Assembly: GCF_000963865.1 (NCBI RefSeq)
Contig: NZ_CP011071.1
Coordinates: 1,368,501-1,432,500 of the forward strand
Length of the DNA: 64,000 nt
Source: Flagellimonas lutaonensis
GTDB lineage: Bacteria > Bacteroidota > Bacteroidia > Flavobacteriales > Flavobacteriaceae
Direction of reading: 5' to 3'
Shown here: in pieces, positions 17,129 to 23,490 of the stretch
Numbering within the stretch: the first letter of the stretch is position 1
How the letters are laid out: each line of letters opens with the position of its first letter
The notes under the pieces: model-generated
The model's input: only the letters and a program-made list of their open reading frames with translations
Databases searched by the model: none
Told to the model about the DNA's origin: nothing
Position numbers and translations under genes: made by a program

Positions 17129-17485
17129 TTACTCCTTGGCGATTTTTTCACCCAGATCGATCAATAATTGGCCCAGGGTTTCTTTATTCACCGTATCGGA
17201 TTGCAGCTCATCAATCTTCCCTTCAAGGTTTTGCTCTACTTCGGTGATGCGGATGTTCAAATCTGTGGAAACATTGTCGATAGACTTGGTAAGCTCTGTT
17301 CTTACTTCTTCAATGAGCTCGTTCAGGGCTTTCTTTTTGCTAAGGATTTCCTTTTTCAGTTTTTCAAATTCAGAGTCGTACTCTTTGATCTGTTCACCGA
17401 AAATCAGCTCTTTTATCACCTCTATTTTTGAGGAGGCATCTTCAGCCTTGTTGTTCAGCTCTATGACGGGTCGGTTCTTTGACAT
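17129..17485 (-). CDS. Coiled-coil protein, first gene of the GTPase operon
   Basis: This 118-residue, highly charged protein is almost entirely predicted coiled coil (about residues 15-105, with stretches such as EFEKLKKEILSKKKALNELI). It has no signal peptide, membrane span or enzyme motif. The ATG at 17483-17485 is the only reasonable start. It lies 18 bases upstream of the roadblock-like gene and so heads the four-gene operon ending in the hybrid kinase. The roadblock-like protein also starts with coiled coil, so the two may hetero-oligomerise and form a scaffold for the GTPase. I do not recognise a named family. Confidence 0.75.
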   Translation of the reverse strand: MSKNRPVIELNNKAEDASSKIEVIKELIFGEQIKEYDSEFEKLKKEILSKKKALNELIEEVRTELTKSIDNVSTDLNIRITEVEQNLEGKIDELQSDTVNKETLGQLLIDLGEKIAKE

Positions 17486-17686
17486 GGATATAATTTTATT
17501 GGTTTAATCGGTTTAAAGAGGCGGCCTACAGTCAGCAAGAAGCGTTTACTTCTGAAATCTGCTAAAGGTTCGTGAGGGGGCAGAGGGCTAATATAATGAA
17601 ACTCATGTGAATTCACCAAGCCTTGGGTCTTAGAAAGGCGGTTCTTGCAAGGTTCTTTGGCTACGATGCCGTTTCCACAGAAAAGA

Positions 17687-17714
17687 AAAAGCCTTGGCAA
17701 GCGCCAAGGCTTTT
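17687..17714 (-). terminator. Intrinsic terminator after the CAU tRNA
   Basis: A perfect 12-bp stem (AAAAGCCTTGGC at 17687-17698, complement at 17703-17714) has a 4-base loop. On the minus strand it ends in a T-rich run (TTTTTCTTTTC). It lies 7 bases past the 3' end of the minus-strand tRNA and would separate the tRNA transcript from the coiled-coil/GTPase operon. Confidence 0.85.
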
Positions 17715-17721
17715 GTCGATG

Positions 17722-17795
17722 TGGTCCCACCTGGGCTCGAACCAGGGACCCCTTGATTATGAGTCAAGTGCTCTAACCAGCTGAGCTATAGGACC
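17722..17795 (-). tRNA. tRNA with CAU anticodon (probably Ile2, possibly elongator Met)
   Basis: The minus strand folds as a complete cloverleaf: 7-bp acceptor GGTCCTA/TGGGACC, D-arm with TGGTTAGAGC, anticodon arm CTTGA-CTCATAA-TCAAG, and T-arm with GGTTCGAGCC, with discriminator A. CCA is not encoded. The anticodon is CAU. The C4-G69 and C5-G68 acceptor pairs resemble tRNA-Ile2, which TilS modifies with lysidine to read AUA, rather than elongator Met. This assignment is an inference, and a Met identity is not excluded. Confidence 0.93.
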
Positions 17796-17843
17796 TATAA
17801 TTGCGGACGCAAAACTAGTATTTATTTTTTGTTGCCACAAGGG

Positions 17844-18260
17844 TTACGTGTTCTCTCGCACAGGTATTTCTTGGCACAGTTCGATCAATACCCCGTTACC
17901 GTCTTTGGGGTGCAAAAAGGCGACCCACTTGTTGTCGGCCCCTTTTTTTGGTTCTTCATTCAATATTCTAAAGCCTTGGGCGCGCAAACGGTCCATTTCT
18001 TTTCTTATATCAGTTACGGCAAATGCGATGTGGTGAATGCCCTCGCCCTTTTTTTCAATAAACTTGGCAATAGGGCTGTCATCTTTTGTGGCCTCTAACA
18101 ATTCAATCTTATTGGGGCCCACCTCAAAAAAAGAGGTTCGCACCCCTTCTGAGGCCACTTCTTCAATCTTATAGTGGGGCATGCCAAATATTTTTTCAAA
18201 AAGCTTGTTTGAGGCAGCCAAATCCCTTACGGCAATTCCGATGTGCTCGATTTTGTCCAT
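17844..18260 (-). CDS. mce: Methylmalonyl-CoA epimerase
   Basis: This glyoxalase/VOC-fold enzyme interconverts (R)- and (S)-methylmalonyl-CoA, linking propionyl-CoA metabolism to succinyl-CoA. The open frame extends to 18317, but the ATG at 18258-18260 gives MDKIEHIGIAVRDLAASNKL, the family N-terminus, and 138 residues, a typical length. Metal ligands are visible: His of IEHIGIAV, His of IHHIAFAV and Glu of VLIELCQ. The segment FFEVGPNKIELLEAT is characteristic. No mutase gene is in the window. It is divergent from rbfA, 108 bases away, and lies upstream of the CAU tRNA on the same strand. Confidence 0.95.
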   Translation of the reverse strand: MDKIEHIGIAVRDLAASNKLFEKIFGMPHYKIEEVASEGVRTSFFEVGPNKIELLEATKDDSPIAKFIEKKGEGIHHIAFAVTDIRKEMDRLRAQGFRILNEEPKKGADNKWVAFLHPKDGNGVLIELCQEIPVRENT

Positions 18261-18356
18261 ATCCCTAACTTTTCCTTTATAAATCCTTTTTATCTTTAGA
18301 AGGGCCAATTTAGGCAATGTTACGGTGCCAAATCATGAGAAACATCATTTAATGCC

Positions 18357-18364
18357 TATTTTTG
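18357..18364 (+). promoter_or_regulatory. -7 box for rbfA, leaving an almost leaderless mRNA
   Basis: TATTTTTG matches the TAnnTTTG consensus. It ends only 4 bases before the rbfA ATG at 18369, so a transcript starting about 7 bases past the box would have little or no 5' leader. Confidence 0.45.
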
Positions 18365-18368
18365 CAGT

Positions 18369-18761
18369 ATGGAAACACAGCGACAAAAGAAAATTGCCAA
18401 AGTAATTCAGCAAGATTTGGCAGATATCCTACAAAGAGCCTTGACCGAGGGCGGCACTTTGGGGGTAATCGTTTCTGTGTCGAAGGTATATGTGACCGCC
18501 GACCTTTCGATTGCCAAGGCATACATCAGCATTTTTCCGAACGATAAGGCGCCGCCCTTGCTCGAAGAAATCAAATCGCTGGGGGCACAAATCAGACATC
18601 AGCTGGCCCAACGCACAAAACACCAGTTGCGCCGGGTACCGCAACTCGCTTTTTTTCTTGATGATTCTCTTGACTACATCGAGAACATAGAAAAATCTCT
18701 GAAGGGTGATGAAAACCCAATCGAGAATCCTGAACTGTTGCCCAAAATAAAGAAGTCGTAA
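18369..18761 (+). CDS. rbfA: Ribosome-binding factor A
   Basis: RbfA binds the 30S subunit during late 16S rRNA maturation. The 130-residue protein starts METQRQKKIAKVIQQDLADILQ, matching the family N-terminus (basic helix entering a KH-like fold), and contains the conserved VSVSKVYVTADLSIAKAYISIF strand region and the RRVPQLAFFLDDSLDYIENIE C-terminal motif. It is followed after 2 bases by an ABC permease gene that starts with TTG, so the two are almost certainly co-transcribed and may be translationally coupled. A -7 box lies 5-12 bases upstream of the ATG. Confidence 0.96.
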   Translation: METQRQKKIAKVIQQDLADILQRALTEGGTLGVIVSVSKVYVTADLSIAKAYISIFPNDKAPPLLEEIKSLGAQIRHQLAQRTKHQLRRVPQLAFFLDDSLDYIENIEKSLKGDENPIENPELLPKIKKS

Positions 18762-18763
18762 CG

Positions 18764-19975
18764 TTGAATTTTCCGCTGTACATCGCCAAACGATACCTGC
18801 GTTCAAAAAGCAGTCAAAATGCGGTCAACATCATCAATTTTATCACCTTTTTGGTCATCATCATAGGAGCGGCCGCTCTTTTTGTGGTATTGTCTGCCTT
18901 TTCAGGTCTCAAGACCTTCAGCCTTCAATTTACCAACACCTTTGACCCCGACCTAAAAGCCATGCCTTCATCTGGAAAAGTGTTTTCCGTAGGGCCCAAG
19001 GAAGAACAGAAACTGGCCGCCATCGAGGGTGTGGCACACTATTCAAAAGAATTGGAAGAGCGCGTTTACCTTTCTTTTCGCGAAAAAGGAGATCTGGCTT
19101 TCATCAAAGGGGTAGATGAAAACTACCGGAAAACAACGGGAATTGACAGCACGCTCTATTTTGGCAGTTGGGGCATTGCCAAGCACAATGCGGTCATGGG
19201 CATTGGCATTTACAACCTGTTGGGGGTGCCCATAAACAATTACAGAACTCCGATGATGGCCCTGGCCCCAAAACCGGGCAGCGGTTCGTTTTCGCAATCT
19301 GGTCTGGGTTCAAAACCCTATAACGAGCTGCCATTGGTGGTCAGTGGGGTATACGCCATTGAAGAGGGGCTTGACAAAAAATATGTTTTTACCGAACTAT
19401 CACTGGTCCAAGCCTTTCTAGAGAAAGACAGCACCCAGATATCGGGCATCAATTTCAAGCTCAATGGCAAAAGACCGGCTGAAGAGATCCGGCAAGAAAT
19501 CGCATCTGTATTGGGCGATAAGGCAAAAATATTGAGCAGAAGGGAGCTCAACCGAACCCTTTATCGAATGCTGAATACCGAGAACTTGGCCACCTACCTC
19601 ATTTTTACGCTTGTATTGATCATTGCGCTGTTCAATGTGGTGGGTGCCATCATCATGATGATCCTGGACAAACGTCAAAACTCTAAGACCCTTTATAACC
19701 TTGGGGCCACGATCAAAGAATTGCGCCGTATCTACTTTATTCAAGGCTTGTTGGTTACCACATTGGGGGGTTTGATCGGAGTGCTGTTGGGCGCATTGTT
19801 GATAGGATCGCAATTGGCCTTTGGTTGGTTAAAGATCACTCCGTCACTGGCCTATCCCGTGGAATTTGACCTCACGAACGTAATGGTGGTGGTGGCGACG
19901 ATTGTTGTCTTGGGCATCATATCCTCAAAAATTGCGAGTAGCCGAATCTCAAAGAAGCTCATCAGCAGTATTTGA
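18764..19975 (+). CDS. LolC/LolE-type (FtsX/MacB family) ABC transporter permease
   Basis: This 403-residue inner-membrane permease resembles the LolC/E lipoprotein-release subunits. It has one N-terminal span (about 25-50, FITFLVIIIGAAALFVVLSAF), a large periplasmic domain (about 55-270) and three C-terminal spans, with the FtsX motif NVVGAIIMMILDKRQNSKTLYNLGA. The start is the TTG at 18764: the translation LNFPLYIAKRYLRSKSSQNAV from that point is the conserved family N-terminus, no ATG is near, and the rbfA stop ends 2 bases before. The partner ATPase is not in this window. Lipoprotein trafficking is the likely role, inferred from family. Confidence 0.9.
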   Translation: MNFPLYIAKRYLRSKSSQNAVNIINFITFLVIIIGAAALFVVLSAFSGLKTFSLQFTNTFDPDLKAMPSSGKVFSVGPKEEQKLAAIEGVAHYSKELEERVYLSFREKGDLAFIKGVDENYRKTTGIDSTLYFGSWGIAKHNAVMGIGIYNLLGVPINNYRTPMMALAPKPGSGSFSQSGLGSKPYNELPLVVSGVYAIEEGLDKKYVFTELSLVQAFLEKDSTQISGINFKLNGKRPAEEIRQEIASVLGDKAKILSRRELNRTLYRMLNTENLATYLIFTLVLIIALFNVVGAIIMMILDKRQNSKTLYNLGATIKELRRIYFIQGLLVTTLGGLIGVLLGALLIGSQLAFGWLKITPSLAYPVEFDLTNVMVVVATIVVLGIISSKIASSRISKKLISSI

Positions 19976-20057
19976 CATGGGCCAAGTGGGCTTCTGCCCG
20001 CTTTCATTGGTAGTAGCTGCCAAGATGGTTATCGTCTAATTGAACCGAAAGATATAG

Positions 20058-21050
20058 CTAGGCAAACTCGTAGTCACCGAATTTTTCCAAAACCTCGTCA
20101 AATGCCGCAAAGACATCCGCTGCCACATCGCTGGTCACCATTTTCATTCGGTATTCCTTAAAATGGGGAATGCCCTTGAAGTAATTGGTATAGTGCCGTC
20201 TTGTCTCCAACACTCCCAATTTTTCCCCTTTCCAGTCTATGGCCATCTGAAGGTGCCGCCTAGCAGCGGTTACCCGTTCTTGCATTGGGGGTGGCGCGAG
20301 GTGAGACCCTGTTTCAAAATAGTGCTTCACTTGGTTAAAAAACCATGGGTTGCCGATACTGGCTCGCCCGATCATGGCGCCGTCCAGCCCAAATTCATCC
20401 CTCATTTTCAGGGCCGCCTCAGGGGTGTTCACATCGCCGTTGCCAAATACCGGAATATGCATTCTAGGGTTGTTCTTTACCTCAGCAATGGGCCGCCAAT
20501 CAGCTTCTCCCTTGTACATTTGAACCCTTGTTCGGCCATGTATCGATATTGCCTTTATACCGACATCTTGAAGCCGCTCGGCCACCTCGATTATCTTGAT
20601 GGAACTTTCATCCCAGCCCAATCGTGTTTTTACGGTTACAGGCAACTTGGTTCGCTTGACCATGGCCTCGGTGAGTTTGACCATCAACGGAATATCGCGA
20701 AGTATACCGGCCCCGGCATTTTTGCAGACCACTTTCTTGACCGGGCACCCAAAATTGATATCGATGATATCGGGGCCGGTCTGCTCCACTATGTCAATGG
20801 CCTGTAGCATGGAATCCATTTCAGCGCCGAAAATCTGAATGCCCACCGGGCGCTCTTTTTCGTAAATATCAAGTTTGATGACACTCTTTGCCGCATCGCG
20901 TATCAAGCCTTCGGAAGAGATGAACTCAGTATAGACCACATCGGCCCCATTTTCTTTGCACAAGGCACGAAAAGGGGGATCGCTCACATCTTCCATAGGG
21001 GCAAGAAGCAAGGGAAAATCAGGAAGCTCTATGTCTCCAATCTTGACCAT
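20058..21050 (-). CDS. dusB: tRNA-dihydrouridine synthase (DusB family)
   Basis: This FMN-dependent TIM-barrel enzyme reduces uridines in tRNA D-loops. The 330-residue sequence shows the Dus hallmarks: LLLAPMEDVSDPPFRALCKENGA at the N-terminus, the INFGCPVKKVVCKNAGA segment with the catalytic Cys in VVCKNAG, KTRLGWDESS, and SIHGRTRVQMYKG. The C-terminal helical domain is complete. It is convergent with the ABC permease (82 bases apart) and lies upstream of the M28 peptidase gene on the same strand with a 75-base spacer. The DusB subgroup is assigned from sequence feel and length; DusA or DusC cannot be excluded by eye. Confidence 0.93.
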   Translation of the reverse strand: MVKIGDIELPDFPLLLAPMEDVSDPPFRALCKENGADVVYTEFISSEGLIRDAAKSVIKLDIYEKERPVGIQIFGAEMDSMLQAIDIVEQTGPDIIDINFGCPVKKVVCKNAGAGILRDIPLMVKLTEAMVKRTKLPVTVKTRLGWDESSIKIIEVAERLQDVGIKAISIHGRTRVQMYKGEADWRPIAEVKNNPRMHIPVFGNGDVNTPEAALKMRDEFGLDGAMIGRASIGNPWFFNQVKHYFETGSHLAPPPMQERVTAARRHLQMAIDWKGEKLGVLETRRHYTNYFKGIPHFKEYRMKMVTSDVAADVFAAFDEVLEKFGDYEFA

Positions 21051-21125
21051 TTACATTTTTTAACGGGCTGCAAAGTTACATGAAAAAAGTAAGCTGTTAA
21101 AAATGAGTCTTTTATAAAACGTCTT

Positions 21126-22349
21126 CTAAAACTTGATGTCAACGGTGATACTGTCGCCTTCTCGCACAATTACCGCCTTTGTCTCATCGCCCTCGTCGAA
21201 AGTTGACAGGGCCCGCATATAGCCCATCATATCAACCACAGTGCTATCGCCCAGTTGAATCACGATATCGCCCTTTTGCAGACCTGCCCTTTGGGCGGGC
21301 TTGTCTTCGCTCACCCCATCGATACGCATGCCCTTGCCGTCAAAAAGATAATCGGGTATCACCCCAAGACCCACTTTAAAACGTGGCACTTCTTCACTTT
21401 CGTTCTTGGTTTTTTTGAAGGATAGCGGAGCATCATCGTCCAAATCAACACAGATGGCAGTGATATACGCTACGATATCGCTGATGCCTTGATAATTCAG
21501 CTTTTCAGGATCATCGGTCGGTTTGTGGTAATCTTCGTGCTGGCCCGTAAAAAAATGTAGTACTGGAATGCCTTGCAGGTAGAACGAAGTATGGTCAGAA
21601 GGGCCCACACCGCTTTCTTTTAACACGAGTTTAAAATTCTTGTTGTTGGCGTTCAACGTTTGTTTCCAGATGGATGACGTACCGACACCGCTGATGGAAA
21701 GGGTGCGATCTTTGCGCAATCGGCCCACCATGTCCAAATTGACCATAAAATGTGCCTTGTCAAGGTCAATCGTTGGGTTCTTGACAAAATAGTTGGACCC
21801 GAGCAGCCCCAATTCTTCCCCAGAAAAAAACATGACCAAGATGTTCGACTGGGTCAGACTATCCTTGAGTTTTTGTGCAAGCTGCAGTACAGCCGCCACC
21901 CCACTGGCATTGTCATCGGCCCCATTGTGTATTGCAGGTTCGCCACGGTGCAGCGAGCCCTCGCCGCCCATGCCCAAATGATCGTAGTGCGCGCCGATGA
22001 TAACCGTCTTATCGGCAGCCTTATCAAGAAAACCGATCACGTTGGTGCCCGTGGTTGTAATGTCGCCCGCATCGATATACTCGATTTCTTTGTGCGGATC
22101 GCGGGTATTTTTGAACGTGAATGTCTGAAAAAAGCTTGACCCATCGCCCTTGGGTCGGTACCCCAAATTTGCCAACTGCTCTGCAAGATACTCGGCACTC
22201 TTGATTTCATCGGTCGATCCCGTGGCCCGCCCTTTAAGTGAATCAGAGGCCAAAAAGGAGACTACTTCTTCTACATTGACCCCCTTGGGGACTTCTTGTT
22301 TACAGGAAATCACGAATGACAACAGTAGGGGCAATAGGTATTTGTACAT
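21126..22349 (-). CDS. M28-family zinc aminopeptidase lipoprotein with PDZ domain
   Basis: This 407-residue exported protein has a lipoprotein signal peptide (MYKYLLPLLLSFVISC, lipid-modified Cys at 16), so it is anchored to a membrane facing the periplasm or the surface. The peptidase core carries M28 di-zinc motifs: IIGAHYDHLGMG, NGADDNASGVA and FFSGEELGLLGS, plus a late His in VLHFFTGQHEDYHKPTDD. A C-terminal PDZ domain (about 320-405) includes KPAQRAGLQKGDIVIQLGD. Substrates would be peptides or polypeptide N-termini; specificity is unknown. It is divergent from the TolB-like gene with only 33 bases between start codons. Confidence 0.92.
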   Translation of the reverse strand: MYKYLLPLLLSFVISCKQEVPKGVNVEEVVSFLASDSLKGRATGSTDEIKSAEYLAEQLANLGYRPKGDGSSFFQTFTFKNTRDPHKEIEYIDAGDITTTGTNVIGFLDKAADKTVIIGAHYDHLGMGGEGSLHRGEPAIHNGADDNASGVAAVLQLAQKLKDSLTQSNILVMFFSGEELGLLGSNYFVKNPTIDLDKAHFMVNLDMVGRLRKDRTLSISGVGTSSIWKQTLNANNKNFKLVLKESGVGPSDHTSFYLQGIPVLHFFTGQHEDYHKPTDDPEKLNYQGISDIVAYITAICVDLDDDAPLSFKKTKNESEEVPRFKVGLGVIPDYLFDGKGMRIDGVSEDKPAQRAGLQKGDIVIQLGDSTVVDMMGYMRALSTFDEGDETKAVIVREGDSITVDIKF

Positions 22350-22355
22350 CTTGGT

Positions 22356-22363
22356 TATTTTTG
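22356..22363 (+). promoter_or_regulatory. -7 box for the TolB-like lipoprotein gene
   Basis: TATTTTTG matches TAnnTTTG and lies 19 bases before the ATG at 22383, inside the 33-base gap between two divergent starts. The opposing box on the other strand lies at 22366-22373, so the two promoters must overlap. Confidence 0.45.
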
Positions 22364-22365
22364 TG

Positions 22366-22373
22366 CAAAATTA
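22366..22373 (-). promoter_or_regulatory. -7 box for the M28 peptidase gene
   Basis: On the minus strand TAATTTTG matches TAnnTTTG and lies 16 bases upstream of the M28 start at 22349. It faces and nearly abuts the plus-strand -7 box at 22356-22363. Confidence 0.45.
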
Positions 22374-22382
22374 GGAATCTTT

Positions 22383-23483
22383 ATGTACCGACTGACCATC
22401 ATTCCCCTCGTATTTGTTTTTATGGCCTGCAAGCAACAGAAGAAAGCGGAAGTGGCCAACAATCCCCAAGAAACACAACAAGACAGTATCCCCTTGGTCT
22501 ATGCTGAAGAAAAACATTTTAAGAGCCTAAGGCAAGTGACATTTGGGGGTGATAATGCAGAGGCCTACTGGAGCTTTGACGATGAAATGCTGGTGTTTCA
22601 ATCAAACTTTACCGATTGGGGCGTGGGATGCGACCAAATTTTTACCATGAACCGAAACGATACCTTTGATGGTGTTCGTCCGCCGATGGTAAGCACGGGC
22701 ATGGGGCGAACCACCTGCTCTTATTTCATGCCCGACAATAAACACATTCTTTACGGATCTACCCACTTGGCAGACAAAGAATGTCCTGAGGTGCCCTTGC
22801 GCAAGAACGGCAAATATGTCTGGCCCGTTTACGACTCTTTTGACATTTTTGTGGCAGATCTTGATGGCAACATTGTCAAGCAACTGACAGATGAGCCCGG
22901 CTACGATGCCGAAGCTACCGTGTCGCCAAAAGGCGACAAGATTGTCTTTACCTCTGACCGAAGTGGCGACCTTGAGCTCTACACAATGGACATTGACGGT
23001 TCTAATGTGAAACAGATAACCGACGAACTGGGTTACGATGGCGGTGCCTTTTTCTCACCCGATGGCACCAAGTTGATTTTTAGAGCTTCACGACCAAAGA
23101 CCGAGGAAGAAATCAAAGAATACAAAGAATTATTGGCCCAAGGGTTGGTACAGCCCACCGAAATGGAGCTTTTTATATGCAATGCCGATGGCTCTGACCT
23201 GAGGCAATTGACCTTTTTGGGAAATGCCAACTGGTGCCCTTTCTTTCACCCATCTGGGGAGAAAATTATCTTTTCGAGCAATTTTGAGGCAGAACGCGGC
23301 TTTCCGTTCAACCTATATATGATCGATATCGATGGCAAGAATTTAGAGCGGATTACCCACGGTGAGACCTTTGATGCCTTTCCTGTCTTCTCGAACAACG
23401 GAAAATATCTGGCCTTTTCAAGTAACCGAAACAATGGCGGAACGCGAGACACCAATTTGTTCATCGCAGAGTGGCAAGACTAA
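22383..23483 (+). CDS. TolB-like beta-propeller (PD40 repeat) lipoprotein
   Basis: This 366-residue exported protein starts with a lipoprotein signal (MYRLTIIPLVFVFMAC, Cys at 16) and is then built of WD40-like PD40 beta-propeller repeats, recognisable by recurring units such as VSPKGDKIVFTSDRSGDLELYTM, FSPDGTKLIFRASR and HPSGEKIIFSSNFE. Propellers of this type bind proteins or peptides and lack catalytic residues. The neighbouring divergent gene encodes a surface or periplasmic M28 peptidase with overlapping promoter, hinting at joint control. It converges on the TonB-dependent receptor with a 7-base gap and no terminator between. Confidence 0.9.
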   Translation: MYRLTIIPLVFVFMACKQQKKAEVANNPQETQQDSIPLVYAEEKHFKSLRQVTFGGDNAEAYWSFDDEMLVFQSNFTDWGVGCDQIFTMNRNDTFDGVRPPMVSTGMGRTTCSYFMPDNKHILYGSTHLADKECPEVPLRKNGKYVWPVYDSFDIFVADLDGNIVKQLTDEPGYDAEATVSPKGDKIVFTSDRSGDLELYTMDIDGSNVKQITDELGYDGGAFFSPDGTKLIFRASRPKTEEEIKEYKELLAQGLVQPTEMELFICNADGSDLRQLTFLGNANWCPFFHPSGEKIIFSSNFEAERGFPFNLYMIDIDGKNLERITHGETFDAFPVFSNNGKYLAFSSNRNNGGTRDTNLFIAEWQD

Positions 23484-23490
23484 TCGGAAT

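Noticed and set aside
17461-17730. 89-codon minus-strand frame over the tRNA 3' end and terminator
   Set aside because: It runs through the tRNA and a perfect terminator hairpin, and its composition does not look like a protein.
19976-20057. Terminator between the permease and dusB
   Set aside because: A 7-bp stem with a G-T pair (AGTGGGC/GCCCGCT) is present, but no T run follows on either strand.
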